Positions 9,901-18,254 of a stretch of 26,460 nucleotides of DNA are shown in pieces. The translations under genes were made by a program, and so were the position numbers. The notes under the pieces are model-generated. The model made no database searches. It was not told the DNA's origin and saw nothing but the letters and a program-made list of their open reading frames with translations. Origin of the DNA: Fragilaria crotonensis (taxonomy: Eukaryota > Bacillariophyta > Fragilariophyceae > Fragilariales > Fragilariaceae); assembly GCA_022925895.1 (NCBI GenBank), contig JAKSYS010000771.1, positions 1 through 26,460 of the forward strand, written 5' to 3'. Each line of letters begins with the position of its first letter. Position 1 is the stretch's first letter.

Positions 9901-12900
9901 TCAGTGATGACATTGTCCTTGAGGCCGCAAAGAAGTTTTTCCTCGCAACAATCGCCGCATACGAATCTGTACACACGAAAATCAGCTCGTTCTGATTCAT
10001 GCCTGGCTCTATGCATAAAACAACGAACAAGTATTTGTTTCGCAAGTTGACACTCCCTACCACTCCAGTCTTCATCAAGGAATATGATCGCATCGGACGC
10101 TTCCACCGACAAGCCAGTCTCAAACTGTGCTACATCGATAGTGGATCCAAGAATAATGCTCGCTGCTCGAGGGGTTGTAAGCATGTCTTGCGGAGTGGGG
10201 CATCCCCTATGGTCGACATCCACGTTGTTGTACCGCAGCAACGAAAGCTGCATCTTCGTCCATGACATACTGTCCAGGAGACTGCTGGAGTCTTCGTCGC
10301 TGTGAGTGCTGCTGAGGCCTGCGCCTTTTGTGCAAGCCATGTTCTCGTGGTCTGTCCCAAGAGAGGAGAGAAGGACCGACGTGAGCCGTAACACGAAAGG
10401 AGAGGAGGCAATGATTGCAATCTTTGGCACACCATCCTTCATTGGTCGTAAGCTCCGCCTCGACTTCGGTTGCAGCTCAGGAATAATGGATTCAAGAAAC
10501 GGCATGCCTTCAAAGTGGTAGCCGAAATCGCGATGCAACAAGATCACCAACTCTTTCAGTTTTGCTGACTCGTTGATCATTTCCAAAGCTAGTTGCACAT
10601 CAGGCTGAGCTGCGCTTGGTGAAGCTGGTACGCAAATATCGCGCAACCGGGCGTGGAAGCATACATCTCGAATCTGCATGAAGCCTCTGGCGGCATCCAA
10701 TAAAGTTCCACCGAGTGATAGGGCGCCCCTGAGATTGCGACAACAATTGTCGTACGCTGCTTGCTGTAGAGCTGACATTTTACAGAGGTGGACCTCTGTG
10801 TCGTAAATGGACTTTTCCTCGAAAGATTTTTGGACATTATCGAAATGATGGTCTGGTACAAACATAAGCCTTGTCAATAGCCCAACGAGATGAGCTTCAA
10901 CTTGCTCTACTACTGTCCCCATTTTCGGCTGCTTCTTCTTGACCAGATGTTTAGCCCAAGAAAGAACCCTATGAGCGGGAACTTTCTTTGGCCCCTGAAA
11001 TAGAGACGGTCCCAGCACGAAAGCTGCCATTCCGGCGACCAAGCCCAATCTTTCTCGCTCCGTCAGGCGGCACAAGAAGGCGTGGTAACTTTCGCATTTT
11101 TGCAGCACGTATGAGTTAGAAATCAAAAGGCGCCGTTGCGTCTTCGACGACAACTTGCGCAGTAATGAGCTCCACCATGGCTCGGATAAGAATTCTGCAT
11201 GCACCCCATCCCGTACAGCATTCGCCGAACGTTTCTTTGTCGTCCCGAGAGTGAGATACCCATCGAGAACAACGCTCGCAAATTTAGAAACATCTAATCG
11301 TGTTGACAGCACACATGATGACAGCTCACAAACGACAACATCCGACTCGGACAATTCCTCAATACGAGAGTGAGATGGTTCGTCAGAAACGACAACAAGG
11401 ACCTTGGTGGCGCGATTGACACGCTTCAGCTCGCTCATCCAACGCAGCACACGCGCAGGAGGACAAATGATAAGATGAGGCCCTTCGTATTGCTTCAAAA
11501 GGGATGCCGTAACATCGTACGGACTAAAGGAATACGCATCTCCCAGTACAGCACCTGCTGGAATGTCCGCTTTCCATAGAAACTCCACGAAATCGCTGGC
11601 TTTCTGTTCCACTGGCGAAAGTGTGTAAGTAGCCTTGTTCGCAGAACTCTTGTTTCTGGTCCTCTGTCGTGGCCGTCGTTCGATGCGGTCCAGCAAATCA
11701 TCAACCTCCTTCCCGATGGTTTCGAATGAGAGTGCTTCTGAAGCTTTCGCAGTGTGCGTTGACACGTCAGCGACAGAGGAGGTATCGACATGTGGCAAGG
11801 CTGTCCCAGGAACAATCCTGGTCTCAGATAATGGCGTGCGCGCCTCGGCATCGATAGCACTTGTTGCCGATCTGGATTCCGAAATACATTCCCATTGTAC
11901 TAAAACCATCTTCGACATGGCCTTCGCGATGGATCGCATTATCACTTTGTCGTCTTCGGTGGGATTGAAGAAAATTCTTCTAGGCGGCGCGTCTGTTGGT
12001 TTTGCTTTTGAAGGACTATTGGCGTCCACTTCCTCCATAATCACATCTCCATCAGATTCCTTCTTCTCATCCTCAATGCGTTTTTCCTGTTCGAATGCTG
12101 CTGCTGCCCTTTCTCTGTCTTCTGCTGCACTTCGCAAATCATTGTAATGAGACAACACGCCAGACGAAAGGATTCGGCCGGAGGATACCTTCCATTTCCT
12201 TTCTTCTACAAAATCGGTCGCCAACCACCGCATTTCCTCCAATAAGTGGTCCCATTGGGTTTTGCGTCGCTGAGGATATTTGTGAGGTACAACCGAGAGG
12301 TCCTGTTGGAATGCAGTGACTCGAGCTGAACTCTCCATGTGCCGCTGTCGTTCCTCCAGTAGAATGTGCAACTTTCCCTGCACCCTGTTCCACCGCTCTC
12401 GTAGCGCAATGGCTTCTGGAAAGATAACGGCTGGTTTAGGCGGGGGCTCTGGAATTGAAATAAGTGGAGGTGCGGAGTATTGATACTGTGGTCTGCTAGG
12501 CTGTGCTTTCTGGGTTTTCATCGACGCTCGCTTCTTGGCGATTTCATGCGATATGGTTTTCCCTTGGGGTGCCGCAATTTGAATTGTTTGCTTCATCTTT
12601 TTCGGCACCATCATTGTGGGAGCTACGACATTTGAAGGTTCGGACGAAACTAGGTCCAATGACTGCCCCGGAGTCATCGCCGATAGCGCTGCGTTCATTC
12701 GTTTCCCTACCGACGCTCCACGTCGCAAGGAAACAGGTACTCGCTTTTCAGAAGGGTGCTTGTCCTCTTCTCTCTGTTTCTTGGCGGCTTGCGCCGCAAT
12801 CTTCGTCAGTTCTTTGTATGCGTCGATTTCCGAATTAACAGCGTCCCCTTCATATTCGGACAGTGTCGATATTATGGTACGTTTCGATGGTTTCTTCAGC

Positions 12901-13259
12901 CGCATCTCCACAGCCGATTTCGATTGTTGTATCCTCAGCAGCAGCAATTTCCGATGCGTCAATACTTCTTGGATTTGTTCATGTCGAGGTTTGTGCGCAA
13001 TGGGATTTACCGAATTTGGGAGATGCTGAGGTGCATTTGGGGAAGCGACTCTGGAGTCGTTCGTGTCTCCCCCAGCATCTGCATTTTGTGCAATGCTTTT
13101 CATGGACGGGTCAGCAGATAGCGCCGTGTGTTGGGGCTGTTGCGGAGGAGGGACACTCTCACCGTTGATGCCCGCGACTTGTCCGTGCCCATCCAATTTC
13201 AGCGGCGTCGAAATATTTAGCCGCTTGTTTGAAGTACTACGACGAGGCATGATCTTCAC
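6903..13259 (-). CDS. Eaf1/p400-like NuA4 scaffold: HSA, degenerate SNF2 ATPase, SANT/Myb
   Basis: This is a single 2118-residue open reading frame. Residues 1-330 are low-complexity with coiled-coil. An HSA domain lies at about 335-395 (WDHLLEEMRWLATDF, VEERKWK), the actin/Arp-binding helix of chromatin remodellers. A SNF2-like N lobe spans about 555-870 and a helicase-C-like lobe about 895-1120. A Myb/SANT domain lies at about 1838-1892 (RPWSLSEDKKLRLL to CCQRWCQL). HSA plus SNF2 plus SANT is the order of metazoan p400/Domino, while Eaf1 of yeast and plants has HSA and SANT without an ATPase. The fold of the ATPase is traceable (GPHLIICPPARVL, RRLLISNS, DAIIFLDEDW, EEKLL), but the catalytic motifs are lost. 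Walker A is VLGDAYSFSPYD with Pro580-Tyr581 in place of Lys-Thr, DEAH is VLDGY, and the motif VI arginines and GQ are gone. I infer a nuclear, non-catalytic scaffold of a NuA4/SWR1-type complex. The ATG at 13259 or the in-frame ATG three codons later could be the start. Confidence 0.85.
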   Translation of the reverse strand: MKIMPRRSTSNKRLNISTPLKLDGHGQVAGINGESVPPPQQPQHTALSADPSMKSIAQNADAGGDTNDSRVASPNAPQHLPNSVNPIAHKPRHEQIQEVLTHRKLLLLRIQQSKSAVEMRLKKPSKRTIISTLSEYEGDAVNSEIDAYKELTKIAAQAAKKQREEDKHPSEKRVPVSLRRGASVGKRMNAALSAMTPGQSLDLVSSEPSNVVAPTMMVPKKMKQTIQIAAPQGKTISHEIAKKRASMKTQKAQPSRPQYQYSAPPLISIPEPPPKPAVIFPEAIALRERWNRVQGKLHILLEERQRHMESSARVTAFQQDLSVVPHKYPQRRKTQWDHLLEEMRWLATDFVEERKWKVSSGRILSSGVLSHYNDLRSAAEDRERAAAAFEQEKRIEDEKKESDGDVIMEEVDANSPSKAKPTDAPPRRIFFNPTEDDKVIMRSIAKAMSKMVLVQWECISESRSATSAIDAEARTPLSETRIVPGTALPHVDTSSVADVSTHTAKASEALSFETIGKEVDDLLDRIERRPRQRTRNKSSANKATYTLSPVEQKASDFVEFLWKADIPAGAVLGDAYSFSPYDVTASLLKQYEGPHLIICPPARVLRWMSELKRVNRATKVLVVVSDEPSHSRIEELSESDVVVCELSSCVLSTRLDVSKFASVVLDGYLTLGTTKKRSANAVRDGVHAEFLSEPWWSSLLRKLSSKTQRRLLISNSYVLQKCESYHAFLCRLTERERLGLVAGMAAFVLGPSLFQGPKKVPAHRVLSWAKHLVKKKQPKMGTVVEQVEAHLVGLLTRLMFVPDHHFDNVQKSFEEKSIYDTEVHLCKMSALQQAAYDNCCRNLRGALSLGGTLLDAARGFMQIRDVCFHARLRDICVPASPSAAQPDVQLALEMINESAKLKELVILLHRDFGYHFEGMPFLESIIPELQPKSRRSLRPMKDGVPKIAIIASSPFVLRLTSVLLSSLGTDHENMACTKGAGLSSTHSDEDSSSLLDSMSWTKMQLSLLRYNNVDVDHRGCPTPQDMLTTPRAASIILGSTIDVAQFETGLSVEASDAIIFLDEDWSGRECQLAKQILVRCFMHRARHESERADFRVYRFVCGDCCEEKLLCGLKDNVITEGLYEEKWAANNAGLLELEESIERKDESFAHFDPDYVFAFPGLNLVSFKDVDLASFLGTMEPLPANLESGKELKLLPFEKGLTAADSSQKGMILTFAKELIAEENWLRTETVALHGAVIRDTPVVPLLVSTATMFSAFARFYMERVVKARPIALSSPTKGVSSFYANSACVSSEAGVSYRHAGTEHAENAPTPQDVSASVLFYCADETDNLRQKRKRSENTSNFDGTSLSRSRMVSRYNAFSRIYSTSVSGGAFNVHDGSQGVEPLVYFPPIFPFQRQVSKHATKALSELRMEKKNPASTDACGAATGDLSKRPLLGGESVVETKRPRLEMDPIATQAQISKPELVSLPQALPTTTSLTSLHVPTASQEPVAANGVLAVPPCAPEPDWKSLLVDLDEDFGIFGAGAAPLQSQYIKEASNDNVEITEYCTSIGGLAEYRTGSRPFPCDFEEAESAKSDRSEAGMDAMILFVARKQPLNSRPHYSPSQAFSHPQISPWSTASTALPHATYAGVPGINGVSIDLKANGSAPTKKLKKAATPTSFVNATGLSVGAAAPFATAPQVPPALSPNAVPAKGKDVVRHKILAMYGRQGYGGPGLLESSNFRFAALRVRDRICDRLSFSVERIAGLSASQQHDHLNKTWPTRIHASSPPQWTSLVGCPGYTSDKLQLMGPPTSDFGPFKVGSLSDVDPVTGIPNTKVGISHDLPFDANIPDFDSCRQPRPWSLSEDKKLRLLACRFTMNWRLIAASLRDLKKRLSRTEKECCQRWCQLAKSNPAIGREMLETRISTSSFYPHPTIFHKRNDSNQVLRLQMQDDDGGFAMESTADDDESVVIPSALSTKNARPVAFLFPEADDKDPEEPPAHDAELRRSFGALRAASLMTQEAPISIPGIAAGQKPTLSSPHPSHQQSLQAAVAALSTGGRTEMWPLQILDLADKQKKAATPPTPAGRSPHSQHAPTGSYQATQSRHAPVQQQYIPPASNPTAAHKVGIPPQTQSTSGK

Positions 13260-14305
13260 GCTTTTTGAACGGATTTAATTGCTCTCTTTCCTACTGCCGA
13301 CTTCTCTTCACTAGCACTTTCTAAAGCGCTCAATTCGTCCACTCATTTGATTCTTTAACAACCAACCAGAGGTAGAATAATGGATCAACTCGTCGATAAA
13401 ATGTGTTGCTGCAAATCGTCCGTGCGTCGGTCCCGTCATTTTCGTCCGGAGGTAAAATCATGTGACGTAACTCGGTTTATTATATGGTATCTTGGAAGCG
13501 ATGACAATCATTTTCATTTAGGATCGCCTAATTACAGAACTTCATCGGACGCTGATAGTGTGGCTGAAGTGTCACGTGTCGCCTCATGAATGGAGATATC
13601 ACATGGAACAATGTGTGGACAGCAGTGAAAACTGACGACCACAGCACGTAGTACGTAGTACCACAAGATTGCCACATCATTGGTTCGTGGTTAACGGGAA
13701 AAAACGGTACCATATAGGATATGGGATATGGATTTGGCTACTAGCTAGAGTACGGAGTATGCGATTTCTGTAGCTTGAGTCGATGGTACAAGTACTGCAG
13801 GAGCTACAATACTCGAGTACTGGAAGGATCACGATTGCTTCCAGTTTCTGGATCCAACAACAAACATTGATATACAACACGCCCTCAACCGAAAGTGAGA
13901 TGTACGCTTGTTTCCTTCGCCGTATGTCATATCTATGGCGCCTTCCGAGATAGACTGTTCCCGAACACATCATATCTTGTCATTATCCAGGCGAGCGGAC
14001 TGCGTTGCGGCGGAAGCGCAGATATCAATGTTGCTTAGCCGTATGCAATCGAAGTGGCGCATCGGCCGTCGCGTTCTACGGTCGTGGTGTGAAAGATGTG
14101 CATTTATTTGCTACTAATTGATATCGATGACTTCATACGCTAGGCGACGCCGCAACATCGATGCTGGGATTACTACCATAGTTAAAGCTTGGTGAGACAC
14201 CTAATCCTGACCTCAGCTTGACAGCCCTTGGAAGAACTTGAAAGTGAGAGTGAATTCGTCCATACTGGCGCAAGATACGCTGCTTGTTAATCCGACTACC
14301 CTGTC
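13260..14305. other. Intergenic region between the Eaf1-like and sulfotransferase-like genes
   Basis: No convincing gene is seen in 1046 bases. The part next to 13259 is the upstream region of the Eaf1-like gene, and the part next to 14306 is the 3' side of the sulfotransferase-like gene. Small open frames at 13380-13589 (+) and 13908-14117 (+) look random. A TGACGTAA site lies near 13462, a GTAC-rich zone spans about 13650-13820, and a 7-bp hairpin motif at 13820-13844 resembles one near 5543. Confidence 0.6.
13820..13847. repeat. Hairpin motif shared with 5543-5591
   Basis: CTGGAAG and CTTCCAG form an exact 7-bp inverted repeat around an 11-base loop. The same two halves, GGAAGGATCACG and TTGCTTCCAGTTT, occur in order at 5545-5556 and 5579-5591, separated there by 22 bases instead of about one. 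Confidence 0.45.
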
Positions 14306-15787
14306 TCATCTCCCAGTTGTCCCTGAGCCTTGTGACTGCCTTGACATCACTTCCATCTGGTATGGGACTAGGAAATTGCGAACGTAATCATAGAGCGCGA
14401 TATCATGCAGGTTCTGGTTACGGATAAGGGAATACGCCGAAGATCCTGGATCAAGGGTCATGGCGGATTCTCGGTCGAGGCCTTCTTGGATGAGTTTCTT
14501 TTCACAGTCCATAGCACCTTCTGCGACCGGTGTCCATCCGAAGTAGCTCTGAAAGTGACTCATTGAGCGTTCCATATCTTCGTACAAGCCAATTATGGCC
14601 TTGCGGCGCAACAGCTCCTTACAGAATGTGACATCATCGACGGAGAGGCTTCCGGCACTCTTTCCAGTCAACAAACGAACAACGTAATTGTTCTCGATGT
14701 GACCTGATAAGGCGAACTGGTCGAGGGTCATCTGCGCTAGTTCGGGGTCAGACTTGACTTTCTTTGTGTAATCAAACATGGCGACAGCACGACTGATCGG
14801 ATGCCTCAAAGTGATAATCAGCGTAGATGGATAACTTTTGCTGAAGAGCTTCTCGATAGCGTCATTGAAGAGTGGAGATATGGCGACATCGGGAAGGCTC
14901 GACGGAACTAGATTCATTTTGGCAGCATGCTCAATCCCTTGCAAGTTGGACAAATCAACATTCACAAAGCTGGACCCACCGACTTGAACTGCGTTTAGGG
15001 AGGTATTGCCGACTTCTGCCTTGCCGCCGTCGCTTGCCACGACGAAGCCCAAACAGCGAGTCCAGCATTCAGATGCAATGAGGGCACCACTGAGAGGAAT
15101 GTGGAAGTAAAAAGGCACATCATCCTTCCCAGCCGCCATCGTTCCTACGGCGTTGAACCAATCCTTGAGATGCGTGTCAATATGGCTTGGCAATTTAACG
15201 TTGGTAAACTGCCTTGGTGGTGGCACTTCCTGTGACGATGGACGGCGTGCTACCGAAGAGGACGATGCCCTCCTCTCCGACGAAATAACAGTCGTGGTAG
15301 AAATAGCCACAGCGAGAATAAAGCAAACGACAAGAAGTAGAACCGCGTTGATTCGGTAGCACTTTCGGGAATGGCAGGTTTGAATAATCTTGGAACGTGA
15401 AAAATAGTAATCATACCATGGAAGAAGGCTCTTGTTAGCAGCAACAACAGTATCTTCGTCATCAAAGTACTCCGCGTCAGTTTCGACTGGCACATCTACA
15501 ACAGGCATAGTGTAATCCAAACGCATGATTGACCCATCGCGACTGCAGTCCATTGACACGTGAACCACAGGACGACCACTCATACCGCGAGTCATCACGG
15601 GTGCGTTAGGATTGAGACGAGGAAGGATTTCCGGTGTTTCTGGCATGGCATTTCTTCCATGGCGGACACTAATTGCTGCACTGCCCATGCTTCGAGATGA
15701 GCGGTCCCCAAACCCAGAGCGATCGGATCTGACGGAGCGCCACGACTTGTTCAAGATAATAGCGCGACGCAAAGCATCGGATGCCAT
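14306..15787 (-). CDS. Type II membrane sulfotransferase-like protein
   Basis: The 493-residue protein has a cytosolic N-terminal tail of about 145 residues, one membrane helix (about 147-168, NAVLLLVVCFILAVAIS), a Ser/Arg/Pro stem and a lumenal domain typical in layout of Golgi carbohydrate sulfotransferases. The domain keeps the fold landmarks: FYFHIPLSG (226-234) where the PAPS 5'-phosphosulfate loop would be, LIITLRHPISRAV (323-335) where the 3'-phosphate site would be, and NYVVRLLTG (367-375). The loop lacks the usual Lys-Thr-Gly (HIPKTGG becomes HIPLSGA), so catalysis is doubtful. It is paralogous to the gene at 25133. The start at 15787 is the first ATG after an in-frame stop near 15861. 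Its ATG lies 23 bases after the stop of the acidic repeat gene, so the promoter may lie in that gene or the two may share a transcript. Confidence 0.75.
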   Translation of the reverse strand: MASDALRRAIILNKSWRSVRSDRSGFGDRSSRSMGSAAISVRHGRNAMPETPEILPRLNPNAPVMTRGMSGRPVVHVSMDCSRDGSIMRLDYTMPVVDVPVETDAEYFDDEDTVVAANKSLLPWYDYYFSRSKIIQTCHSRKCYRINAVLLLVVCFILAVAISTTTVISSERRASSSSVARRPSSQEVPPPRQFTNVKLPSHIDTHLKDWFNAVGTMAAGKDDVPFYFHIPLSGALIASECWTRCLGFVVASDGGKAEVGNTSLNAVQVGGSSFVNVDLSNLQGIEHAAKMNLVPSSLPDVAISPLFNDAIEKLFSKSYPSTLIITLRHPISRAVAMFDYTKKVKSDPELAQMTLDQFALSGHIENNYVVRLLTGKSAGSLSVDDVTFCKELLRRKAIIGLYEDMERSMSHFQSYFGWTPVAEGAMDCEKKLIQEGLDRESAMTLDPGSSAYSLIRNQNLHDIALYDYVRNFLVPYQMEVMSRQSQGSGTTGR

Positions 15788-15810
15788 GGACTCTGCTGAG
15801 GCCGCAGAGC

Positions 15811-16959
15811 TCAGGATAAGTCTTTGTGTGGTGACTGCGAAGCCTGTATCGACGCTGAATCAGTGGATCTCCATGACTCGAATTCTTGCGTAGGGAGGGT
15901 ATAGTTTGGCTGACTCTGCTTGTCGCCAAGAGCCAAGGAGAGGGAAAGTGATGCGTCGTCGTCCATGGCGCGACTGCGAGCAGCATCTTCATCAGAAACG
16001 GAGAATCGAGCCAAGCCACTGGCAGAATAATTGCTCCTTTCGATGTCCTGGTAACTTCCGGAGTACGAATCCTTGGGATACAATGAATTCTCCTCGGCTT
16101 GTTCGCTTTCGGAAAAATGAGCCTGCAAGTATTCTGACGTGGTGTACATGTCCTTTTCGGCGTCAACATAATCATCCTCGTTTTCATGTAGGATTTTCTG
16201 ATCATGATACTGGTCTTCCTGATCATAATACTGGTCGTCCTGATCATAATACTGGTCTTCCTGGTCATAATACTGGTCGTCCTGGTCATAATACCGGTCT
16301 TCCTGATTATAATACTGGTCAGTTCTCTCTTGCGCTGATCCCTCATGGTTGAAACGGGTTTCCTTCGAAGCCGTCCCTAAGCCTCCATCCTCCGCCTCAT
16401 CATCTTCATAAATTACTTGCTGTGTCAAATTAAATTTCGGTTTCGATATGGGATCAGCTGTTATGATGGTTGCGTCATCGCCCCAGCGCACCGCATCTTG
16501 CAGGGAACCACCGTCAAGTGTACTCACATCATCATCGTCGTCATCATTCCCACCAAAGATGAAGTCTATGGGCGACGCGAAGAAAGATTGCAATGGAGTG
16601 GGATCCTCTGGTTTCATGGGAGGAGGCGGAGGGGCTGGGTTTTCAGCTGGAGTAGGCATGGCTGGATGAAAGTACGGTCCTCGGTCCGTTTCTTCTTCGT
16701 CGTCGTCCACAGATCCTGGAATGGCTGGATGATAGTACGGTGATCGATCCGTTTCTTCTTCGTCGTCGTACCCAGATCCTGCTGAAACATAATTTCGAGC
16801 CCGACTAAAGTCATCGACTGAGTAACCCGAGGAAACGTCGTCGGTTCGACCAGACGCTGACGAATCGGCGGGATCCCACTTAGATCTGACTCCTTGGTCA
16901 AGCTTGCCAGGGACGTCCGAGTCTGACTGGAATGCAAAGCCCCTCAACGTTTTTGTCAT
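15811..16959 (-). CDS. Acidic, disordered protein with YYDQ repeats
   Basis: The 382-residue protein has no recognisable enzymatic domain. It is rich in Asp, Glu, Ser, Tyr and Pro and is probably disordered. Visible internal repeats are a duplicated block ending DDEEETDR-x-PY-x-HPA (residues 64-79 and 85-100), a Pro-rich run (103-121), a run of Asp (139-144), and six 7-residue units of the type DQYYDQE (about 214-254) that alternate Asp and Glu. No signal peptide or membrane segment is seen. It lies upstream of and very close to the sulfotransferase-like gene on the same strand. I found no canonical splice sites that would fuse the two. A role is not assignable from sequence. The long open frame, biased composition and position argue that it is real. 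Confidence 0.6.
   Translation of the reverse strand: MTKTLRGFAFQSDSDVPGKLDQGVRSKWDPADSSASGRTDDVSSGYSVDDFSRARNYVSAGSGYDDEEETDRSPYYHPAIPGSVDDDEEETDRGPYFHPAMPTPAENPAPPPPPMKPEDPTPLQSFFASPIDFIFGGNDDDDDDVSTLDGGSLQDAVRWGDDATIITADPISKPKFNLTQQVIYEDDEAEDGGLGTASKETRFNHEGSAQERTDQYYNQEDRYYDQDDQYYDQEDQYYDQDDQYYDQEDQYHDQKILHENEDDYVDAEKDMYTTSEYLQAHFSESEQAEENSLYPKDSYSGSYQDIERSNYSASGLARFSVSDEDAARSRAMDDDASLSLSLALGDKQSQPNYTLPTQEFESWRSTDSASIQASQSPHKDLS
16200..16320. repeat. 21-bp coding minisatellite, about six copies
   Basis: Units of 21 bases start at 16200, 16221, 16242, 16263, 16284 and 16305, the last being divergent. Units alternate CTTCCT and CGTCCT, giving a 42-base higher-order period. On the minus strand they encode the Tyr-Tyr-Asp-Gln repeats of the acidic protein. 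The unit length preserves the frame, so copy number can vary without breaking the gene. Confidence 0.85.
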
Positions 16960-17535
16960 TGCAAGGATTCACACTTTCTACTCTGTGCACTGAAAAAGAT
17001 GTTCAGGGCGCACTCAGCAACTCAACGACTAGTAGTTGTAGCCTCAATCACTCCACAATGTAATGAAACCGCTCCATAAGGAATGCGAAGACAAACGAGG
17101 CAGACATTCTTTAGTCATTCACACCCGTCGCATTGTATCATGGACATCAAAAAACCCAAAAAAGTCTTTCTCAAGGACATTCCAATGTCCCCCTCAACAT
17201 ACAGTAATCACGTGTAAGAAAAGTGAATGACCGACGAATATGTCCTTAATGTCCGTACACAATTTACTATCCAAAACCTGTGCCTTTGGAGAGGAGCGTG
17301 GACGGACAACAGTGCCAGGGAAAGCTGGGTTACGTCTGGTTGGTATGTATATGAAGTAGAGCGAGTGGGTTACAATAATACACTCCAGTACAAATCTGAA
17401 TGCCTGCTCCCACACTCACACACCTCAGAGAGGGATAGAAAAAGTGACAGTGACCAACGACTGTGCCTGCAGATCGTGGTCATGCCCATCCATAGCAACT
17501 ACGACAACCTCTTTGAAACGTTTCACAAACCAAGG
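16960..17535. other. Intergenic region
   Basis: No credible gene is seen in 576 bases. It contains the upstream region of the acidic repeat gene (next to 16959) and the 3' side of the small basic gene. Open frames on either strand here have no recognisable motif. Confidence 0.55.
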
Positions 17536-18009
17536 TCATGTCGTCGACCAATTTAATGGACGAGCAAAGTGTTGGCTCTGATGATACTCCAGCAACATCG
17601 AATGTCGCGTTTGATCAGTTGCGAACTTATGATATCCCCCTTGACGACGACGTTTTGGAACCTTACGAACGACGAGATCAACCCTTCGAAAATGAATCGA
17701 CTCATCGAGATGCTGGAGACACATCTTCTCAACCTCAATATCAAGAAAGTGATCGTGAAATCGAGAGGGTATGGATTGAATTCTATTTTGCGATTCATCA
17801 ATAGTTATGTTGCGCTTTCGTTTGTTGCCGTTGCTAGAAGACTCTTTTTGTTGTATGACAATGCTGGCGCTTGCGCTTGTATCAGCAGCAGTCGCATTCA
17901 CGTCAAGGTAATAGCCAGTCCCTAGCTCGATGGTGGTTCCAAAGTAATACCCCTCTTTGGCTCCCGTCCATGTCGACGAAGGGAGAAATGCCTTGCCGGC
18001 ATCATTCAT
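17536..18009 (-). CDS. Small basic protein of unknown function with a GYYF...GTGYYLD motif
   Basis: From the ATG at 18009 the frame gives 157 residues. Residues 14-36 read W-T-G-x-K-x-G-Y-Y-F then G-T-G-Y-Y-L-D, a glycine/tyrosine pattern that I recall from many uncharacterised plant, algal and oomycete proteins. The rest is polar and basic, with NGNKRKR and KVPKRRRQ as possible nuclear localisation signals. The same frame is open further upstream without an ATG to a TGA at 18112-18114. Beyond that TGA it is open again to an ATG at 18174 (MLSSFRRRSDVRERRR). The gene may therefore be longer and interrupted, or have an upstream exon. The transposon-like element starts just beyond, at 18177. An overlapping plus-strand frame at 17538-17804 is also open, so strand assignment is moderate. 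Confidence 0.4.
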   Translation of the reverse strand: MNDAGKAFLPSSTWTGAKEGYYFGTTIELGTGYYLDVNATAADTSASASIVIQQKESSSNGNKRKRNITIDESQNRIQSIPSRFHDHFLDIEVEKMCLQHLDESIHFRRVDLVVRKVPKRRRQGGYHKFATDQTRHSMLLEYHQSQHFARPLNWSTT

Positions 18010-18192
18010 GTTCTGTGCGTTAGCTGGAATGCAGGTGTTTGCAGTAGAGTGTATGGTTCTGCGTCTCTCCAAGTCATTAATGCGAATGGCGTCGATGTAT
18101 GGTTGATGGCTTCAATCTTCAATCAGCCGCCTACGTTCCCGGACATCAGATCTCCGTCGAAAACTTGAAAGCATGATCACCAGAACGGAGAG

Positions 18193-18254
18193 TGCCTAAT
18201 GCGCTTAGAATTAATGCGCTTATAAAGCACTTGCACCAATCAAAATCGTCCAAA
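18193..18254 (+). repeat. Left terminal inverted repeat
   Basis: The 62-base arm begins TGCCTAATGCGCTT and ends ATCGTCCAAA. It differs from the right arm at two A/G positions. It contains CTTATAAAGC and a CCAATCA box. Confidence 0.75.

Noticed and set aside
13380-13589. Small plus-strand open frame (69 codons) upstream of the Eaf1-like gene
   Set aside because: No motif, no supporting context, and a length expected by chance.
13908-14117. Small plus-strand open frame (69 codons)
   Set aside because: No recognisable features, in intergenic DNA 3' of the sulfotransferase-like gene.
15788-15860. Intron fusing the acidic repeat protein to the sulfotransferase-like protein
   Set aside because: All GT dinucleotides near the junction on the minus strand are weak GTC-type donors. 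No GTAAGT-, GTGAGT- or GTATGT-like site with a matching phase was found.
17538-17804. Plus-strand open frame opposite the small basic gene
   Set aside because: The minus frame carries the recognisable Gly/Tyr motif and continues much further. The plus frame is short and has no motif. It is not fully excluded.
18112-18114. In-frame TGA read as selenocysteine
   Set aside because: No selenoprotein family match and no sign of a SECIS element. A nonsense codon, a non-coding upstream region or an intron is simpler.
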